Assembly: GCF_014207375.1 (NCBI RefSeq)
Contig: NZ_JACHEE010000008.1
Span: forward strand, 62,001 to 126,000
DNA length: 64,000 nt
Source of the DNA: Arthrobacter sp. AZCC_0090
GTDB taxonomy: Bacteria; Actinomycetota; Actinomycetes; Actinomycetales; Micrococcaceae
Direction: 5' to 3'
In this document: piece after piece, positions 16,792-27,855 of the stretch
How positions within the stretch are numbered: position 1 is the first letter of the stretch
How the letters are laid out: every line of letters starts with the position of its first letter
Program-made: the position numbers and the translations under genes
Notes under the pieces: generated by a model
Seen by the model: the letters and a program-made list of their open reading frames with translations, nothing else
Told to the model about the DNA's origin: nothing
The model's database searches: none

Positions 16792-17584
16792 CCCGAAGCC
16801 ATTGGCCGGATCCTTAGGGCGTGTCGCGGTTTACGACGTCCGATCACATGACGGCGGAGCCGTTATCAATCTCGATCGGGTTGAGAACGCGAACGTACCG
16901 CTCGTAGCCAGGCGGTACGAGCGGTGTGACCCTTTGACCAACCTTTTAGCTCCGCCTGTAAGCCGGTCCCTGACAGCACACTCCTTGTTTCCACAGGCTC
17001 CCGGTCCGGGGTCAAAGAAGGCAATGTACGTAAGACCCGCACGGTGAAATGCACTGTGAGAGGGCGCTAACGGCAAACTAGAATCCTGCGAGTCAGACCA
17101 CGTTGCCGTCTTGGAAAACAACAGCTTTTCGAGACGCGGATGTCGGGTCGCGTCACCGTGAACCTGCTGCGGGAACGCGGTGTGCACGCGTTAACCCAGG
17201 GATCCAAGCTGTTGTCATCACGGCAGGGGGCACGAAGTACCAGCGATTAAGCCAGCCTGCGGTAGTAGGCCGTCGCGACGAAATCGCGAAGGCGTAGCAG
17301 GATGCCCGGGCCTCAGGCTTTCTTTCCTCGGAAGGAAACGTCATTTCCACGTGGAACCGGCCCACGGTAGCCATTGGAATCGTCACCATCCTCTGCGTGA
17401 TCAAGGCAACGCTGATCTTGGTGGGGTTCGATCCAAAACGTGGGTAATGGAGTGGTGCGCCGGACCGTCCGCGAGATGACCTCGGCACCTACTCCCGCCC
17501 GGGCCTTCCGCGTCCTAGACTCAAGCCAACGACGGCTCGGGGCAATGACGATGTTCAGAGGGGCAATGAGGTTTCGGGAAGGGA
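16792..17584. other. Gene-free stretch before transhydrogenase operon
   Basis: About 790 bp in which every open frame is short and has the composition of a chance frame. I recognise no gene fragment, RNA gene or repeat. The pntAa ribosome site (GGGAAGG just before 17585) and presumably its promoter lie at the right edge. Confidence 0.5.
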
Positions 17585-18799
17585 ATGCGGGTGAAACTTG
17601 GCATAGCGCGGGAACGCCTGGATGGTGAGCGGCGGGTTGCTGCGACGCCCGAGACCGTCACGCAGTTGGCAGGATTGGGGCTGGAGGTCTTTGTCGAAAG
17701 CGGAGCCGGAACGGCCGCAGGCCACAGCGATGACGACTACCGCCAGGCGGGCGCCCTCATCGTTCCTGGCTTGGATCTCGCAGGACTGGACGTCTACGCG
17801 CACGTCCGCCCCCTAGGGCCCGCGACGGCGGCCGCGCTGCGCCGGGGTGCCGTCACCGTGGGCCTGGCCTCGCCGTCGTCGGAACTTCCCACCGTCCGCG
17901 CGCTTGCCGAAGCGGGCGTGACCTCCTTCGCGCTCGAGCTGGTGCCGCGCATCTCCCGCGCACAATCCATGGACGCCCTCACCTCGCAGGCCCTCGTGGC
18001 CGGGTATCGCTGCGTGCTCGAGGCCGCGATGCGCCTGCCGCGCTTCTTCCCGCTATACATGACGGCCGCCGGAACCATCCCCCCGGCCCGCGTTCTGGTG
18101 TTGGGCGCCGGTGTGGCGGGTCTACAAGCCATCGGTACTGCGAAGAGGCTGGGCGCACGCGTTTCCGCCAACGACATCCGGCCGGCGTCGGCGGACGAGG
18201 TGGCCTCGATGGGCGGCACGTTCATTAAGCTCGACGTCGAGACGGCTGAAGCGTCCGGCGGCTATGCCCGCGAGCTCAGCGCCGATCGCGGCGCCCTGCA
18301 ACGCCAACTGCTCGCACCGCACGTTGCCCAGTCCGACGTACTCATTACGACGGCGGCTGTCCCCGGACGGCGGGCCCCGCTCCTGGTGAGTCGCGAGATG
18401 GTCCAGCACATGCGCCCGGGCTCGGTGGTCGTCGACCTCGCCGCCGAGTCAGGTGGCAACGTGGAGGGCTCGGTGCCTGGCCTGGACATTGAGATTCCGA
18501 CGGCGGACGGCCAAGGCACGGTCACCCTGGTGGGGATGAAGGATGTCGCCTCCGCGATGCCTGCGGACGCCTCGCGCCTCTACGCGAAGAACGTCGCCAA
18601 CCTCCTTGCTCTGATGACTTGTGATGGAGCCGTTGTTCCGGACTTCGGCGATGAGGTGGTGGCGGGTGCGTGCCTGACGCACGACGGCGAGGTGCGGCAC
18701 GCTCCCACGGCGGAGGCTCTCGAGGCACTATCCGCCGAGACGGCAGAATCAGTGGGCTCCGCAGGTTCCATGGGCTCCGCGAGCGAGGGGGTTTCGTAA
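17585..18799 (+). CDS. pntAa: NAD(P) transhydrogenase subunit alpha 1 (NAD domain)
   Basis: 404 aa, the soluble NAD(H)-binding domain I of proton-translocating transhydrogenase. It is related to alanine dehydrogenase (start KLGIARERLDGERRVAATPETV) and has the nucleotide loop LGAGVAGLQAIGTAKRLGARV and then ANDIRPAS. With PntAb and PntB it drives NADP reduction by NADH using the proton gradient. The separate alpha 1 polypeptide marks the three-gene form. The C terminus has a Ser/Gly/Ala tail with small repeats before the stop, which overlaps the next ATG (TAATG). Confidence 0.93.
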   Translation: MRVKLGIARERLDGERRVAATPETVTQLAGLGLEVFVESGAGTAAGHSDDDYRQAGALIVPGLDLAGLDVYAHVRPLGPATAAALRRGAVTVGLASPSSELPTVRALAEAGVTSFALELVPRISRAQSMDALTSQALVAGYRCVLEAAMRLPRFFPLYMTAAGTIPPARVLVLGAGVAGLQAIGTAKRLGARVSANDIRPASADEVASMGGTFIKLDVETAEASGGYARELSADRGALQRQLLAPHVAQSDVLITTAAVPGRRAPLLVSREMVQHMRPGSVVVDLAAESGGNVEGSVPGLDIEIPTADGQGTVTLVGMKDVASAMPADASRLYAKNVANLLALMTCDGAVVPDFGDEVVAGACLTHDGEVRHAPTAEALEALSAETAESVGSAGSMGSASEGVS

Positions 18800-19121
18800 T
18801 GGACGGCATCGCCCTTCTCACCGTCACCGTGTTGGCGGTGTTCGTCGGTTTCGAGGTGGTCTCCAAGGTCTCGAGCACCCTCCACACGCCTTTGATGTCC
18901 GGGGCCAACGCCATTCACGGAATCATCCTGGTGGGCGCGATCATCGTTGCCGGGCAGGCCTCGGACCCGTGGGTCCTCACGGTGGCTTTGCTCGCCGTCG
19001 TCCTCGCCACCGCCAATCTGGTGGGCGGCTTCGTGGTGACCGACCGCATGCTCGAGATGTTCCGCGGCCGCAAACGCGAAGTGACTGCGGCTAAGAAACC
19101 CGAGGCCAAGGAAGGTATGCG

Positions 19122-19125
<4 letters not shown>
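18799..19125 (+). CDS. pntAb: NAD(P) transhydrogenase subunit alpha 2 (membrane)
   Basis: A 108-aa membrane subunit with three hydrophobic segments (ALLTVTVLAVFVGFEVV, IILVGAIIVAG, TVALLAVVLATANLVGG) and the conserved TPLMSGANAIHGI. That motif places helices of domain II at the proton channel. The start overlaps pntAa and the end overlaps pntB by ATGA. A longer upstream open frame from 18670 runs inside pntAa and is not used. Confidence 0.92.
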
Positions 19126-20495
<1,370 letters not shown>

Positions 20496-20689
20496 GTTCG
20501 TTAACCAGCCCTAGAGTGCCCGCAGTTGGACTCTAGAGTGCTTGCGCGCCATGAGCTGGATCCAACCGGGTGAGCCCACTCAAGACACGGCCCTATTCGT
20601 CGCCCTATCATCACCGCAGGTCTAGTGCGGGATGCTCCCATCCTTGACTGGTTTGCTCCGGCTTCGATTGGACGGTGGGTGTGGTGGGT

Positions 20690-23600
20690 ATGTTCTCGAC
20701 GCGCAAGAGGGCGACGGCGCGGCGTCGCGGGCCTCTTTGGGGAGCCGTTGGGGCGAGCGCTTCGATGGTCCTGGCACTCCTGAGCGGTTTTGCCCTGCCG
20801 GCCCATGCCGCCGCAAACACCGTCATCACGCTCACTTTCGATGACGGCAATGCCGACCAGCTGAATGCCGCAGCCACGCTGAAGAACCTCGGACTTCACG
20901 GCACCTATTTCGTCCCCTCCGGGTGGATCGACCAGCCGAGCTATTTCACGTCGGCGAACCTGCAGCAACTCTTTGCGGACGGCAATGAGATTGCCGGACA
21001 CACCGTCACCCACCCGGACTTGGTCACGTTGACCTCGGATGAAGTGACGCGCCAGGTGTGCAACGGCAGGGTCGCCTTGGCAAGCATGGGCTTCAAGGTC
21101 ACCAGCTTCGCCTACCCCTTCGCTTCCTTGGACCCGGCGGTCCAGACCATCGTGAAGAACTGCGGATTCAACAGTGCGCGTGGGCTGGGTGACCTCTACA
21201 GCAAGGATGATCCGGGACTGCCGGCAGCGGAGACCATCCCACCCGCCAACCCGTATGACACTGCCGCGCCGGAGGAAGTGGACAGCACGTGGACGCTGTC
21301 CAACCTTGAAGACTCCGTGACCAAGGCCCAAGCCGCGGGCGGTGGCTGGGTTCAATTGACCTTCCACCACATCGCGGTGGGAACCGATCCGACGCTCACC
21401 ATCAGCCCCAGTTTGTTCAACCAATTCGCCTCATGGCTAGCGCAACAACAGACAGCGGGCAGCATTGCCGTGAAGACGGTTGACCAGGTAATCGGTGGCG
21501 CGGTCCAGCCCCTCGTCTCGGGCCCGCCTGTGCCGCCCCCGCCTCCACAGGGAACCAACATGATCCAGAATCCGAGCCTGGAGACGCTTACCAGCGGAAT
21601 TCCGCTGTGCTGGGCTGCGGGTGGATACGGCACTAATACGCCCACCTTTTCCGTGGTCTCGCCCGGTCACACTGGTAACAACGCCGAGCTTCTGAGGCTG
21701 AGCGGGTACGTCAGCGGTGACGCGAAGCTCCTACCTGCGCTAGACCTTGGCGGCTGCTCGCCTACGGGAACTCCCGGCCATGTCTATCAGCTCAGCGCGT
21801 GGTACAAATCCAACGTCATCACACAATTCGAGGTCTATTACCGCACAGGAACGGGGTACTGGACCTACTGGACAGCGAGCCCGTTGTTCAACGCCAGTAG
21901 CAACTGGACCCAAATTACCTGGACCACGCCGGCTCTTCCGGCAGGTGCCTCGGGCGTCAGCTACGGACTGAACATCCAATCCAATGGATCGATCACCACG
22001 GACGATTACTCCATGATCGACGTCACCCCGGCCGCGGCGACGGCGCCTGCGGCTCCGACCGGGGTGAGCGCGACGGCGGGGAACGCTTCCGCGGTGGTGT
22101 CGTGGACGGCACCGGCCAACGGCGGTTCCCCGATCACCTCCTATGCGGTGACGCCTTCCGCAGGTGGCACGGCCCTGGCTCCGGTGACGGTTACCGGTAA
22201 TCCGCCCTCGACGACGGCGACCGTCACCGGATTGAGCAACGGCACGGCGTACACGTTCACGGTGACGGCGACGAACGCCGTCGGGACTTCTGCTCCGTCT
22301 GCGGCGTCGGCGCCCGTCACCCCGGCCGCGGCGACGGCGCCTGCCGCTCCGACCGGGGTGAGCGCGACGGCGGGGAACGCTTCCGCGGTGGTGTCCTGGA
22401 CGGCACCGGCCAACGGCGGTTCCCCGATCACCTCGTACGCGGTGACGCCTTCCGCAGGTGGCACGGCTTTGGCTCCGGTGACGGTTACCGGTAATCCGCC
22501 CTCGACGACGGCGACCGTCACCGGACTGAGCAACGGCACCGCCTACACGTTCACGGTGACGGCGAGCAACGCCGTCGGGACGTCCCCGGCGTCTGCGGCG
22601 TCGGCGCCCGTCACCCCGGCCGCGCCGGTTCCCGGGGTCACCAACGGCGGCTTCGAATCCGGGCTGAGCTCCTGGACCACCGGCGGGGTCAGGGCACCCG
22701 TGGCCTCTGCTGTTGCCCACACCGGCACCGGCTCCGCGCTGCTCGGGCTCGCGTCGGGTGCCGAGCCTTTGGGCGACAGCAGCCTGTCCCAGACCATCAC
22801 CGTCCCCGCCGCCGGGACGTCCACCCTGTCCTTCTGGTACCAGCCCCACACCGCGGACGAGACCTGCACCGGCACCGCCTGCCGCTACGACTGGATGGAA
22901 GCCCAAGTCCGCTCAACGAGCGGCACCACCCTGGCGAGCCTGTTCAAACTCAGCAGCAACTCCGGCACCTGGACCCAGCTCAGCGCCAACCTGACCGCCT
23001 ACAACGGGCAGAGCATCGTGCTCTGGTTCAACGTCCACCTCGACGGCTCCAGCCCGGCGGATGACACCTGGATGTACCTGGACGACGTCACCCTGACCAA
23101 CAGCCAGACAACACCGACCGCGCCCGCCGCCCCCACCGGGGTCACCGCGACCGCGGGCAACGGCTCCGCGACCGTGTCCTGGACCGCGCCGGCCAACGGC
23201 GGCTCCCCGATCACCACCTACACCGTCACCCCGCACGCCGGCACCACCACCCTGGCCCCGGTCACCGTCACCGGGAACCCGCCCGCCACCAGCACCACCG
23301 TCACCGGGCTCAGCAACGGCACCGCCTACACCTTCACCGTGACCGCCACGAACGCCGTCGGCACCTCCCCGGCGTCGGCGGCCTCGGCGCCGGTCACCCC
23401 CACCGCGACAACCACCACGACCATCACCAACGGAGGCTTCGAATCCGGGCTGAGCTCCTGGACCACCGGCGGCGTCCGGGCACCCGTAGCCTCCACCACC
23501 GCCCACACCGGCACCGGCTCCGCACTCCTGGGCCTGGCCTCGGGAACGGAGCCCCTCGGAGACAGCAGCCTGTCCCAGACCATCACGGTTCCCGCCACCG

Positions 23601-23893
23601 GGACCTCCACCCTGTCCTTCTGGTACCAGCCCCACAGCGCCGAAGACCCCTGCACCGGCAACGCCTGCCCCTACGACTGGATGGAAGCACAAGTCCGCAC
23701 CACCAGCGGCACCATCCTGGGCAGCCTGCTCAAACTCTGCAACAACAACGGCACCTGGACCCAGTTCAGCGCCGACCTCTCCGCCTACAAAGGCCAGACC
23801 ATCACCCTCTGGTTCAACGTCCACCTCGACGGCTCCAGCCCCGCGGACGACACCTGGATGTACCTCGACGACGTCACCCTCACCAACGGGTGA
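20690..23893 (+). CDS. Secreted polysaccharide deacetylase, multidomain
   Basis: About 1067 aa. A signal peptide with arginine-rich start and ASMVLALLSGFALPAHA is followed by a NodB-type deacetylase domain (about residues 40-270) with LTFDDGN and GHTVTHPDL, the catalytic Asp and the His-x3-His metal motif. After a Pro linker comes a carbohydrate-binding-like module, two fibronectin III repeats, a second binding-like module (NGGFESGLSSW), a third Fn3, and a copy of that module. It likely removes acetyl groups from a wall or environmental glycan. GTG at 20675 is an alternative start. The repeated DNA suggests recent module duplication. Confidence 0.88.
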   Translation: MFSTRKRATARRRGPLWGAVGASASMVLALLSGFALPAHAAANTVITLTFDDGNADQLNAAATLKNLGLHGTYFVPSGWIDQPSYFTSANLQQLFADGNEIAGHTVTHPDLVTLTSDEVTRQVCNGRVALASMGFKVTSFAYPFASLDPAVQTIVKNCGFNSARGLGDLYSKDDPGLPAAETIPPANPYDTAAPEEVDSTWTLSNLEDSVTKAQAAGGGWVQLTFHHIAVGTDPTLTISPSLFNQFASWLAQQQTAGSIAVKTVDQVIGGAVQPLVSGPPVPPPPPQGTNMIQNPSLETLTSGIPLCWAAGGYGTNTPTFSVVSPGHTGNNAELLRLSGYVSGDAKLLPALDLGGCSPTGTPGHVYQLSAWYKSNVITQFEVYYRTGTGYWTYWTASPLFNASSNWTQITWTTPALPAGASGVSYGLNIQSNGSITTDDYSMIDVTPAAATAPAAPTGVSATAGNASAVVSWTAPANGGSPITSYAVTPSAGGTALAPVTVTGNPPSTTATVTGLSNGTAYTFTVTATNAVGTSAPSAASAPVTPAAATAPAAPTGVSATAGNASAVVSWTAPANGGSPITSYAVTPSAGGTALAPVTVTGNPPSTTATVTGLSNGTAYTFTVTASNAVGTSPASAASAPVTPAAPVPGVTNGGFESGLSSWTTGGVRAPVASAVAHTGTGSALLGLASGAEPLGDSSLSQTITVPAAGTSTLSFWYQPHTADETCTGTACRYDWMEAQVRSTSGTTLASLFKLSSNSGTWTQLSANLTAYNGQSIVLWFNVHLDGSSPADDTWMYLDDVTLTNSQTTPTAPAAPTGVTATAGNGSATVSWTAPANGGSPITTYTVTPHAGTTTLAPVTVTGNPPATSTTVTGLSNGTAYTFTVTATNAVGTSPASAASAPVTPTATTTTTITNGGFESGLSSWTTGGVRAPVASTTAHTGTGSALLGLASGTEPLGDSSLSQTITVPATGTSTLSFWYQPHSAEDPCTGNACPYDWMEAQVRTTSGTILGSLLKLCNNNGTWTQFSADLSAYKGQTITLWFNVHLDGSSPADDTWMYLDDVTLTNG
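22031..22618 (+). repeat. Tandem 294-bp fibronectin III repeat
   Basis: Two adjacent 294-bp (98-codon) units beginning at 22031 and 22325 are nearly identical at DNA level, including synonymous positions. A more diverged third Fn3 lies near 23117-23405. The flanking glycan-binding-like module is likewise duplicated (about 22636-23106 and 23421-23893). Confidence 0.85.
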
Positions 23894-23905
23894 GACCGTC
23901 GGGCG

Positions 23906-24058
23906 ATGAGGTCCGGGTTAAGGGCGGGCAGGGACTTCGCGGGGTTCAACGCCATCTACGAAAAGTTCGTCGAAATCCCCTACCCGGCCCGGACTACGGT
24001 GGGTTCGTTCCTCGGTGACTTCCTCGTCGAAATCGACGTTGTCGCCGTCGTGCCCTAG
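23906..24058 (+). pseudogene. RidA family C-terminal remnant
   Basis: A 50-codon frame whose last 41 codons match the end of RidA/YjgF proteins: FAGFNAIYEKF, then PARTTVGSF, LVEIDVVAVVP and stop. The Arg in PARTTVG is the conserved substrate-binding Arg of active RidA proteins. The first two thirds of the gene are absent; the preceding DNA is the end of the deacetylase gene. It begins 12 bp after that stop, suggesting a deletion joined the two. Confidence 0.7.
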
Positions 24059-24080
24059 CTCCTAACGCTTGACGCGAGGG

Positions 24081-24111
24081 CGGCGGCCGGGAACCAGGTT
24101 CCCGGCCGCCG
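24081..24111. terminator. Strong GC hairpin terminator
   Basis: A perfect 15-bp stem, CGGCGGCCGGGAACC at 24081-24095 and its complement at 24097-24111, is followed by TTTCCT. It lies between the + strand RidA remnant and the convergent minus-strand gene ending at 24154, so it can serve both directions. Confidence 0.75.
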
Positions 24112-24153
24112 TTTCCTGGTGAGCGGCTAGCCGTTCCCAGGGGGCTTCGTGGA

Positions 24154-24588
24154 CTAGCGGGCTTCGAGGATCTTCTTGAGGTTCTCGAGGTCCTTCCGCA
24201 TGGCCCTGCGCATCATCGGCGCCATAACGATGCCGGCCAGAGCGGAGAACCCCGAGGGTTCACCCGTGTTGCGAAGGGTCATGCGGGTCGCGCCATTCTC
24301 ATCGGACCAGGTGTAGGTGGTCCGCATCGGGAAAGGGCCTTGGCTTGTGCGCATGGTGAGTGACTCGCCGGGGACAAGCTCGGTGAATTCGTAGACATAG
24401 TCGAGGTCGCGGCCCAAGAACCGCGCAGTGAAAGCGACCCGTGATCCAACAACCAAAGGCCGCGACGTCTGCCACCGCGCCGATCGGATGTTTACGTACC
24501 AGACGGGCGCGTTGTCCGGATCAGAAGCAAAACTCGCCACGATCTCACGGGGCTGCTGGATGAGTATTTCGGTCTGGACGTTCACCAT
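24154..24588 (-). CDS. SRPBCC family protein
   Basis: 144 aa with the START/polyketide-cyclase-like fold. The start VNVQTEILIQQPREIVASFASDPDNAP and the end GIVMAPMMRRAMRKDLENLKKILE (the long C-terminal helix) are typical of the polyketide-cyclase/dehydrase group. These proteins bind hydrophobic ligands; the ligand is unknown here. The ATG at 24588 gives the normal family N terminus; a TTG three codons upstream is possible. Confidence 0.8.
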   Translation of the reverse strand: MVNVQTEILIQQPREIVASFASDPDNAPVWYVNIRSARWQTSRPLVVGSRVAFTARFLGRDLDYVYEFTELVPGESLTMRTSQGPFPMRTTYTWSDENGATRMTLRNTGEPSGFSALAGIVMAPMMRRAMRKDLENLKKILEAR

Positions 24589-24641
24589 GGTTCCCAACTA
24601 TCGCAGAACGCCTACCGGGCGGTAACCCGCAGTGAAGGAAC

Positions 24642-25295
24642 TCACGGCAAACTGTCAGAAACTTGGGGACCATTGCCGGCCTCCCCGGGGTGGGTCTCAA
24701 TCTCGACGTAATAGATCGCCCCCGCGCTGCGGGAACGGAAAGGGTGAGGTGCGTGACGGGTCGGCCGATAGTGGTGTCCGCAGGGGTCGCGCACAGATGC
24801 CGCTTCAAGATGATCAAGCCCAGCGAGCAGGCCATCGACGTCCTTGAGTGTCGCCGGGTGCGTTTCCTCTCCACCCATCTCCAACACCCATGGTGAGCCT
24901 GCGGCTTGGATGGCAAGTTCAAGGGTCAGGATTTCAAAAATTCCAGCCAGAAGGGCGTCCAAAGTTGTGGGGTAGAAACGGAGCAATCGATGCGCCTGCG
25001 GATCCCGGCGCCGGTCGTTCATCCATGCTTGGCGGAGCCAGGTAAATTCCACCCTGCCGAACGAGGAACCCAGCCTCAGCTTTCTGTTTCCCTCCAGCGT
25101 CAAGCGAAAATCGTTGCCCGCCCGGTCGAGGATACTGGCTGCTTCGTCAACGTACTCCAAGTCTTCGAGCATGACTGCCTCGGACGGGTAATACGTGAAA
25201 TCACCGAGGTCATCGACCACGACGTAGTCTTCAGGGTGCGCGCCCGACAACTCGGCGTCATGTTCCGTTCCCGTGTTCAGGTCAATTCGTTTCAT
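24642..25295 (-). CDS. Hypothetical protein
   Basis: 217 aa, acidic at the N terminus (DLNTGTEHDAELSGAHPEDYVVVDDLGDF) and richer in Arg/His/Pro at the C terminus. I do not recognise it. The N-terminal 100 residues have the composition of a real soluble protein (YPSEAVMLEDLEYVDEAASIL, RLTLEGNRKLRLG). From about residue 140 the sequence becomes low in family-like pattern (DPCGHHYRPTRHAPHPFRSRSA), which may mean a frameshift and a C terminus read in the wrong frame. No operon partner. Confidence 0.5.
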   Translation of the reverse strand: MKRIDLNTGTEHDAELSGAHPEDYVVVDDLGDFTYYPSEAVMLEDLEYVDEAASILDRAGNDFRLTLEGNRKLRLGSSFGRVEFTWLRQAWMNDRRRDPQAHRLLRFYPTTLDALLAGIFEILTLELAIQAAGSPWVLEMGGEETHPATLKDVDGLLAGLDHLEAASVRDPCGHHYRPTRHAPHPFRSRSAGAIYYVEIETHPGEAGNGPQVSDSLP

Positions 25296-26064
25296 GGTGA
25301 ATTCAGCTCCTGCGGAGGGTCGGGTGGAAGGCCCGACGGCGGGTGCTTCCTCTCTTCATCAGATCACCAAACAGGGCGGCCGCCGCCGGTCTTAATGGTT
25401 TCCTTACGCCGGCGGGCAGAGATTTAGCGCGCTCTTAACGGCGGAAGCGGCGCTGGGACGGTACGGGGATCCACTCGCGATCAGTGGTGATGGAACCTCG
25501 CCGGACGATGCCTGGAACGCTTGTATAACGGCCCGGAGGGGATCACCAATGCCGAGAACAGCCTCGATCCAAAGACGCGGAATATGCCCATGATCGGATC
25601 CCGTTCGTTCACGGACAGGCATGTTGACCTGACCTTCGGCGCTGACGTCGCCGGCACGGCCTGGCTGGGACAGAACAAGTCCTTCTCCGGAACATGCGCG
25701 ACGGTCTCCGTTGCCGGGCATCACCGACTCACCGGCAGACGGATGTCTTGCCTTCGGGGGAGTGCAATGCATGGGTTTCGGAAATCGTCGCCGCGCAGTG
25801 GGCGGCCCACCTTTACCGTGCCGGGACACTGAGCGGCAGTGACCGGCTTTCCACCGTCTACTACAGGCTGTTCCAGGACGAGGCAGGAGAACCAACAGTC
25901 AGGCCGGAGGGCTTCGACCACAACCAATTCCGGCACATCAGCGAACCATAACGAGGGTCTGCTGGCTCTTCCGGCACCGCCGCGGCGCAGCCCATTGACA
26001 ATCTGTTTTGGCTACAGGAGACTTCCTCCACCGATTCGATGAACAATGACGTTGGGGGAACATC
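25296..26064. other. Stretch without a recognisable gene
   Basis: About 770 bp. Two overlapping + strand frames (25521-25832 and 25694-25951) contain protein-like pieces, for example WVSEIVAAQWAAHLYRAG and RLSTVYYRLFQDEAGEPTV. Together they could be one frameshifted gene, but I cannot assign a family. A short GTCGGG/CCCGAC dyad lies just upstream of the hypothetical gene at 25295. The serine-protease ribosome site is at the right edge. Confidence 0.4.
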
Positions 26065-27357
26065 ATGAGGGTCCGGAAAGCGGTCATTCCCGTAGTTCTT
26101 GCGCTGGTGGCTGTAGGTGGGGTCAGCACCGTTCCAGCCAGCGCAAGCCAGGCAGCCGCGACGGTCCCGTATGTGGATTCCAGCGGCATCACGATCCTCC
26201 CGACACTTCCTGTGGCTGGCAGTCAGCTCCCCGACGACGTGGCACTCGCGCTGGACGCGGCCGAGGACCAGAGCCAGAGCGATCCGGACAATTTCTCCTT
26301 CCCGTGGTTCGACCGTACGACGAACGAGGTAGTGGTGACGGCTGCTACGGCTGCCGGCCGTGCCAAGGCTGCCGGTTTCGACCCGGTCGCGGCGGCCCGC
26401 CCGAAGCCCAAACCCACCGGAAAGCACGCGGCTGTCGCACCGTTCCGGCAGCATCGGGCGGCCGCAGCCGCGCATAGCCGCAGGTACCTGCAGAAGATCA
26501 TGGATGAGACGATCGGTGTCGGACCTTTGGCGACTGTGATTGCCAATTTCCCGGACCCGCAGACTGGGCGGGTGCTTCTGGAGGTTTCGCAGGCGCCGGC
26601 GGCTTTTCTGTCGTCGCTGGCAGCGAAGTACGATCCGTCCGCGATCGAAGTCGTCATCGTCGCTAACCCGCCGATCGTCAAGCCTCAAAGCAGGAACTAT
26701 GACCCATCCCCGTTTTGGGGCGGGGCGAATATCAACGCTCCCGTCGGCGGCTGCACCGTCGGGTGGCCATGGATCGATTCCTCCAGCTACTACATGATCA
26801 CCGCGGGCCACTGCGGCCCGAACGGAGGCTCTGTATCAACCCCCGCCCAGAGCTTGGGGTGGATCAACGCCAGTGAGTCGAACTGGTTGTCTGGAACCGG
26901 TTCGGTCCGCTTTCCCGGAGCGAGCGACTACAGCGGCGATCTTTCCCTGATCAGGCTCAATGGAGGTCTCCAGTCCGGTACCGGCGTGTACGTGGGAGGG
27001 CCAGGGGCCGCCAATTACCTCACGGTCAGGGAGATGTGGTCACGCCGGCCCCAGGCAGGCGACCAGTATTGCACCGGTGGCGCCTACTCGGGTGAACTAT
27101 GTGGATGGGTGACCCAAACGGCACGGGGGAATTTCACATACAGCGACGGGACAGTAGCGCGCAACGTTTCCTGGGGTACGAAGGGCGGAACCTGTACTAC
27201 CGGCGGCGACTCGGGCGGGCCGGTTTATACCGTGAGGTCCGATGGCGCCGTCGCTGCAAAAGGCATCCACAGTGGTGGTGGCGGTGGCTGTATCGAGATC
27301 TACAGCGACATCTGGGACGCCTACTGGGGTTACCCGGGATGGCTGCGCACCGCATGA
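26065..27357 (+). CDS. Secreted trypsin-like serine protease
   Basis: 430 aa with a signal peptide (VRKAVIPVVLALVAVGGVSTVPASAS), a pro-region of about 180 residues and an S1-family catalytic domain. The triad motifs are MITAGHCG (His), SGDLSLIRL (Asp) and GGDSGGPVY (Ser). The chymotrypsin-fold with a long N-terminal prosegment resembles the alpha-lytic/streptogrisin group, where the pro-region folds the protease. It is presumably exported and self-processed. GGGGGAA precedes the ATG. It ends in an ATGA overlap with a lipoprotein gene, suggesting a functional link. Confidence 0.88.
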   Translation: MRVRKAVIPVVLALVAVGGVSTVPASASQAAATVPYVDSSGITILPTLPVAGSQLPDDVALALDAAEDQSQSDPDNFSFPWFDRTTNEVVVTAATAAGRAKAAGFDPVAAARPKPKPTGKHAAVAPFRQHRAAAAAHSRRYLQKIMDETIGVGPLATVIANFPDPQTGRVLLEVSQAPAAFLSSLAAKYDPSAIEVVIVANPPIVKPQSRNYDPSPFWGGANINAPVGGCTVGWPWIDSSSYYMITAGHCGPNGGSVSTPAQSLGWINASESNWLSGTGSVRFPGASDYSGDLSLIRLNGGLQSGTGVYVGGPGAANYLTVREMWSRRPQAGDQYCTGGAYSGELCGWVTQTARGNFTYSDGTVARNVSWGTKGGTCTTGGDSGGPVYTVRSDGAVAAKGIHSGGGGGCIEIYSDIWDAYWGYPGWLRTA

Positions 27358-27758
27358 TCCAGATAGCGTCACGCGCGGGGGCAGTCCTGCTGATAGGGCT
27401 TCTGGCTGGTGGGTGCGCCGGCCCCCAGCAGCCAAGCCCGACCGGCACCATCCCTCCGAATAGCCCGGCCGACTACATCGCGGTGCTGTTCAACTATCGG
27501 ACCGAGCAGACCTCGAACTCGATCACAGTCACGACCGGATACGGTGCGTGCGATACGCTCAAATCCGCCGAAGCCACGGAAAAGGCCGACTCCGTCACCA
27601 TCACGATCACGGTGTCCCGGGAACCGGATTCCTCAAGTACCTGTCAGATAGCCAAAAACCATGACGTCACCCTGACCCTGAAGGCACCGCTCGGTACGAG
27701 AAAAGTAATCGACGCCGCCGGTGGTGAGACCATCGCGACGGCCAAACCAACACCCTAA
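27354..27758 (+). CDS. Small secreted lipoprotein
   Basis: 134 aa with a lipobox (LLIGLLAGGCAG) placing the lipid-modified Cys near residue 20, then a Pro/Thr linker and a beta-rich domain with two further Cys (GYGACDTL and SSTCQIAKN). No enzyme motif. Starting at the ATG overlapping the protease stop (ATGA at 27354-27357) implies coupling; an in-frame ATG at 27339 is also possible. It may modulate or anchor the protease, which is inference from position only. Confidence 0.75.
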   Translation: MIQIASRAGAVLLIGLLAGGCAGPQQPSPTGTIPPNSPADYIAVLFNYRTEQTSNSITVTTGYGACDTLKSAEATEKADSVTITITVSREPDSSSTCQIAKNHDVTLTLKAPLGTRKVIDAAGGETIATAKPTP

Positions 27759-27855
27759 CCGGGACCGCACCCAAGTCAACGCCGACCCCGCAGATCCGCC
27801 GATAGTCGTCCTGAGCGTCGGCGCTAACGCTGGACCCTCACTTTTTCACAAGCCC

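Noticed and set aside
20511..20542. CTAGAGTGC direct pair and ACTCTAGAGT palindrome after pntB as terminator or attachment site
   Set aside because: Stem too short and no T tract or integrase gene nearby.
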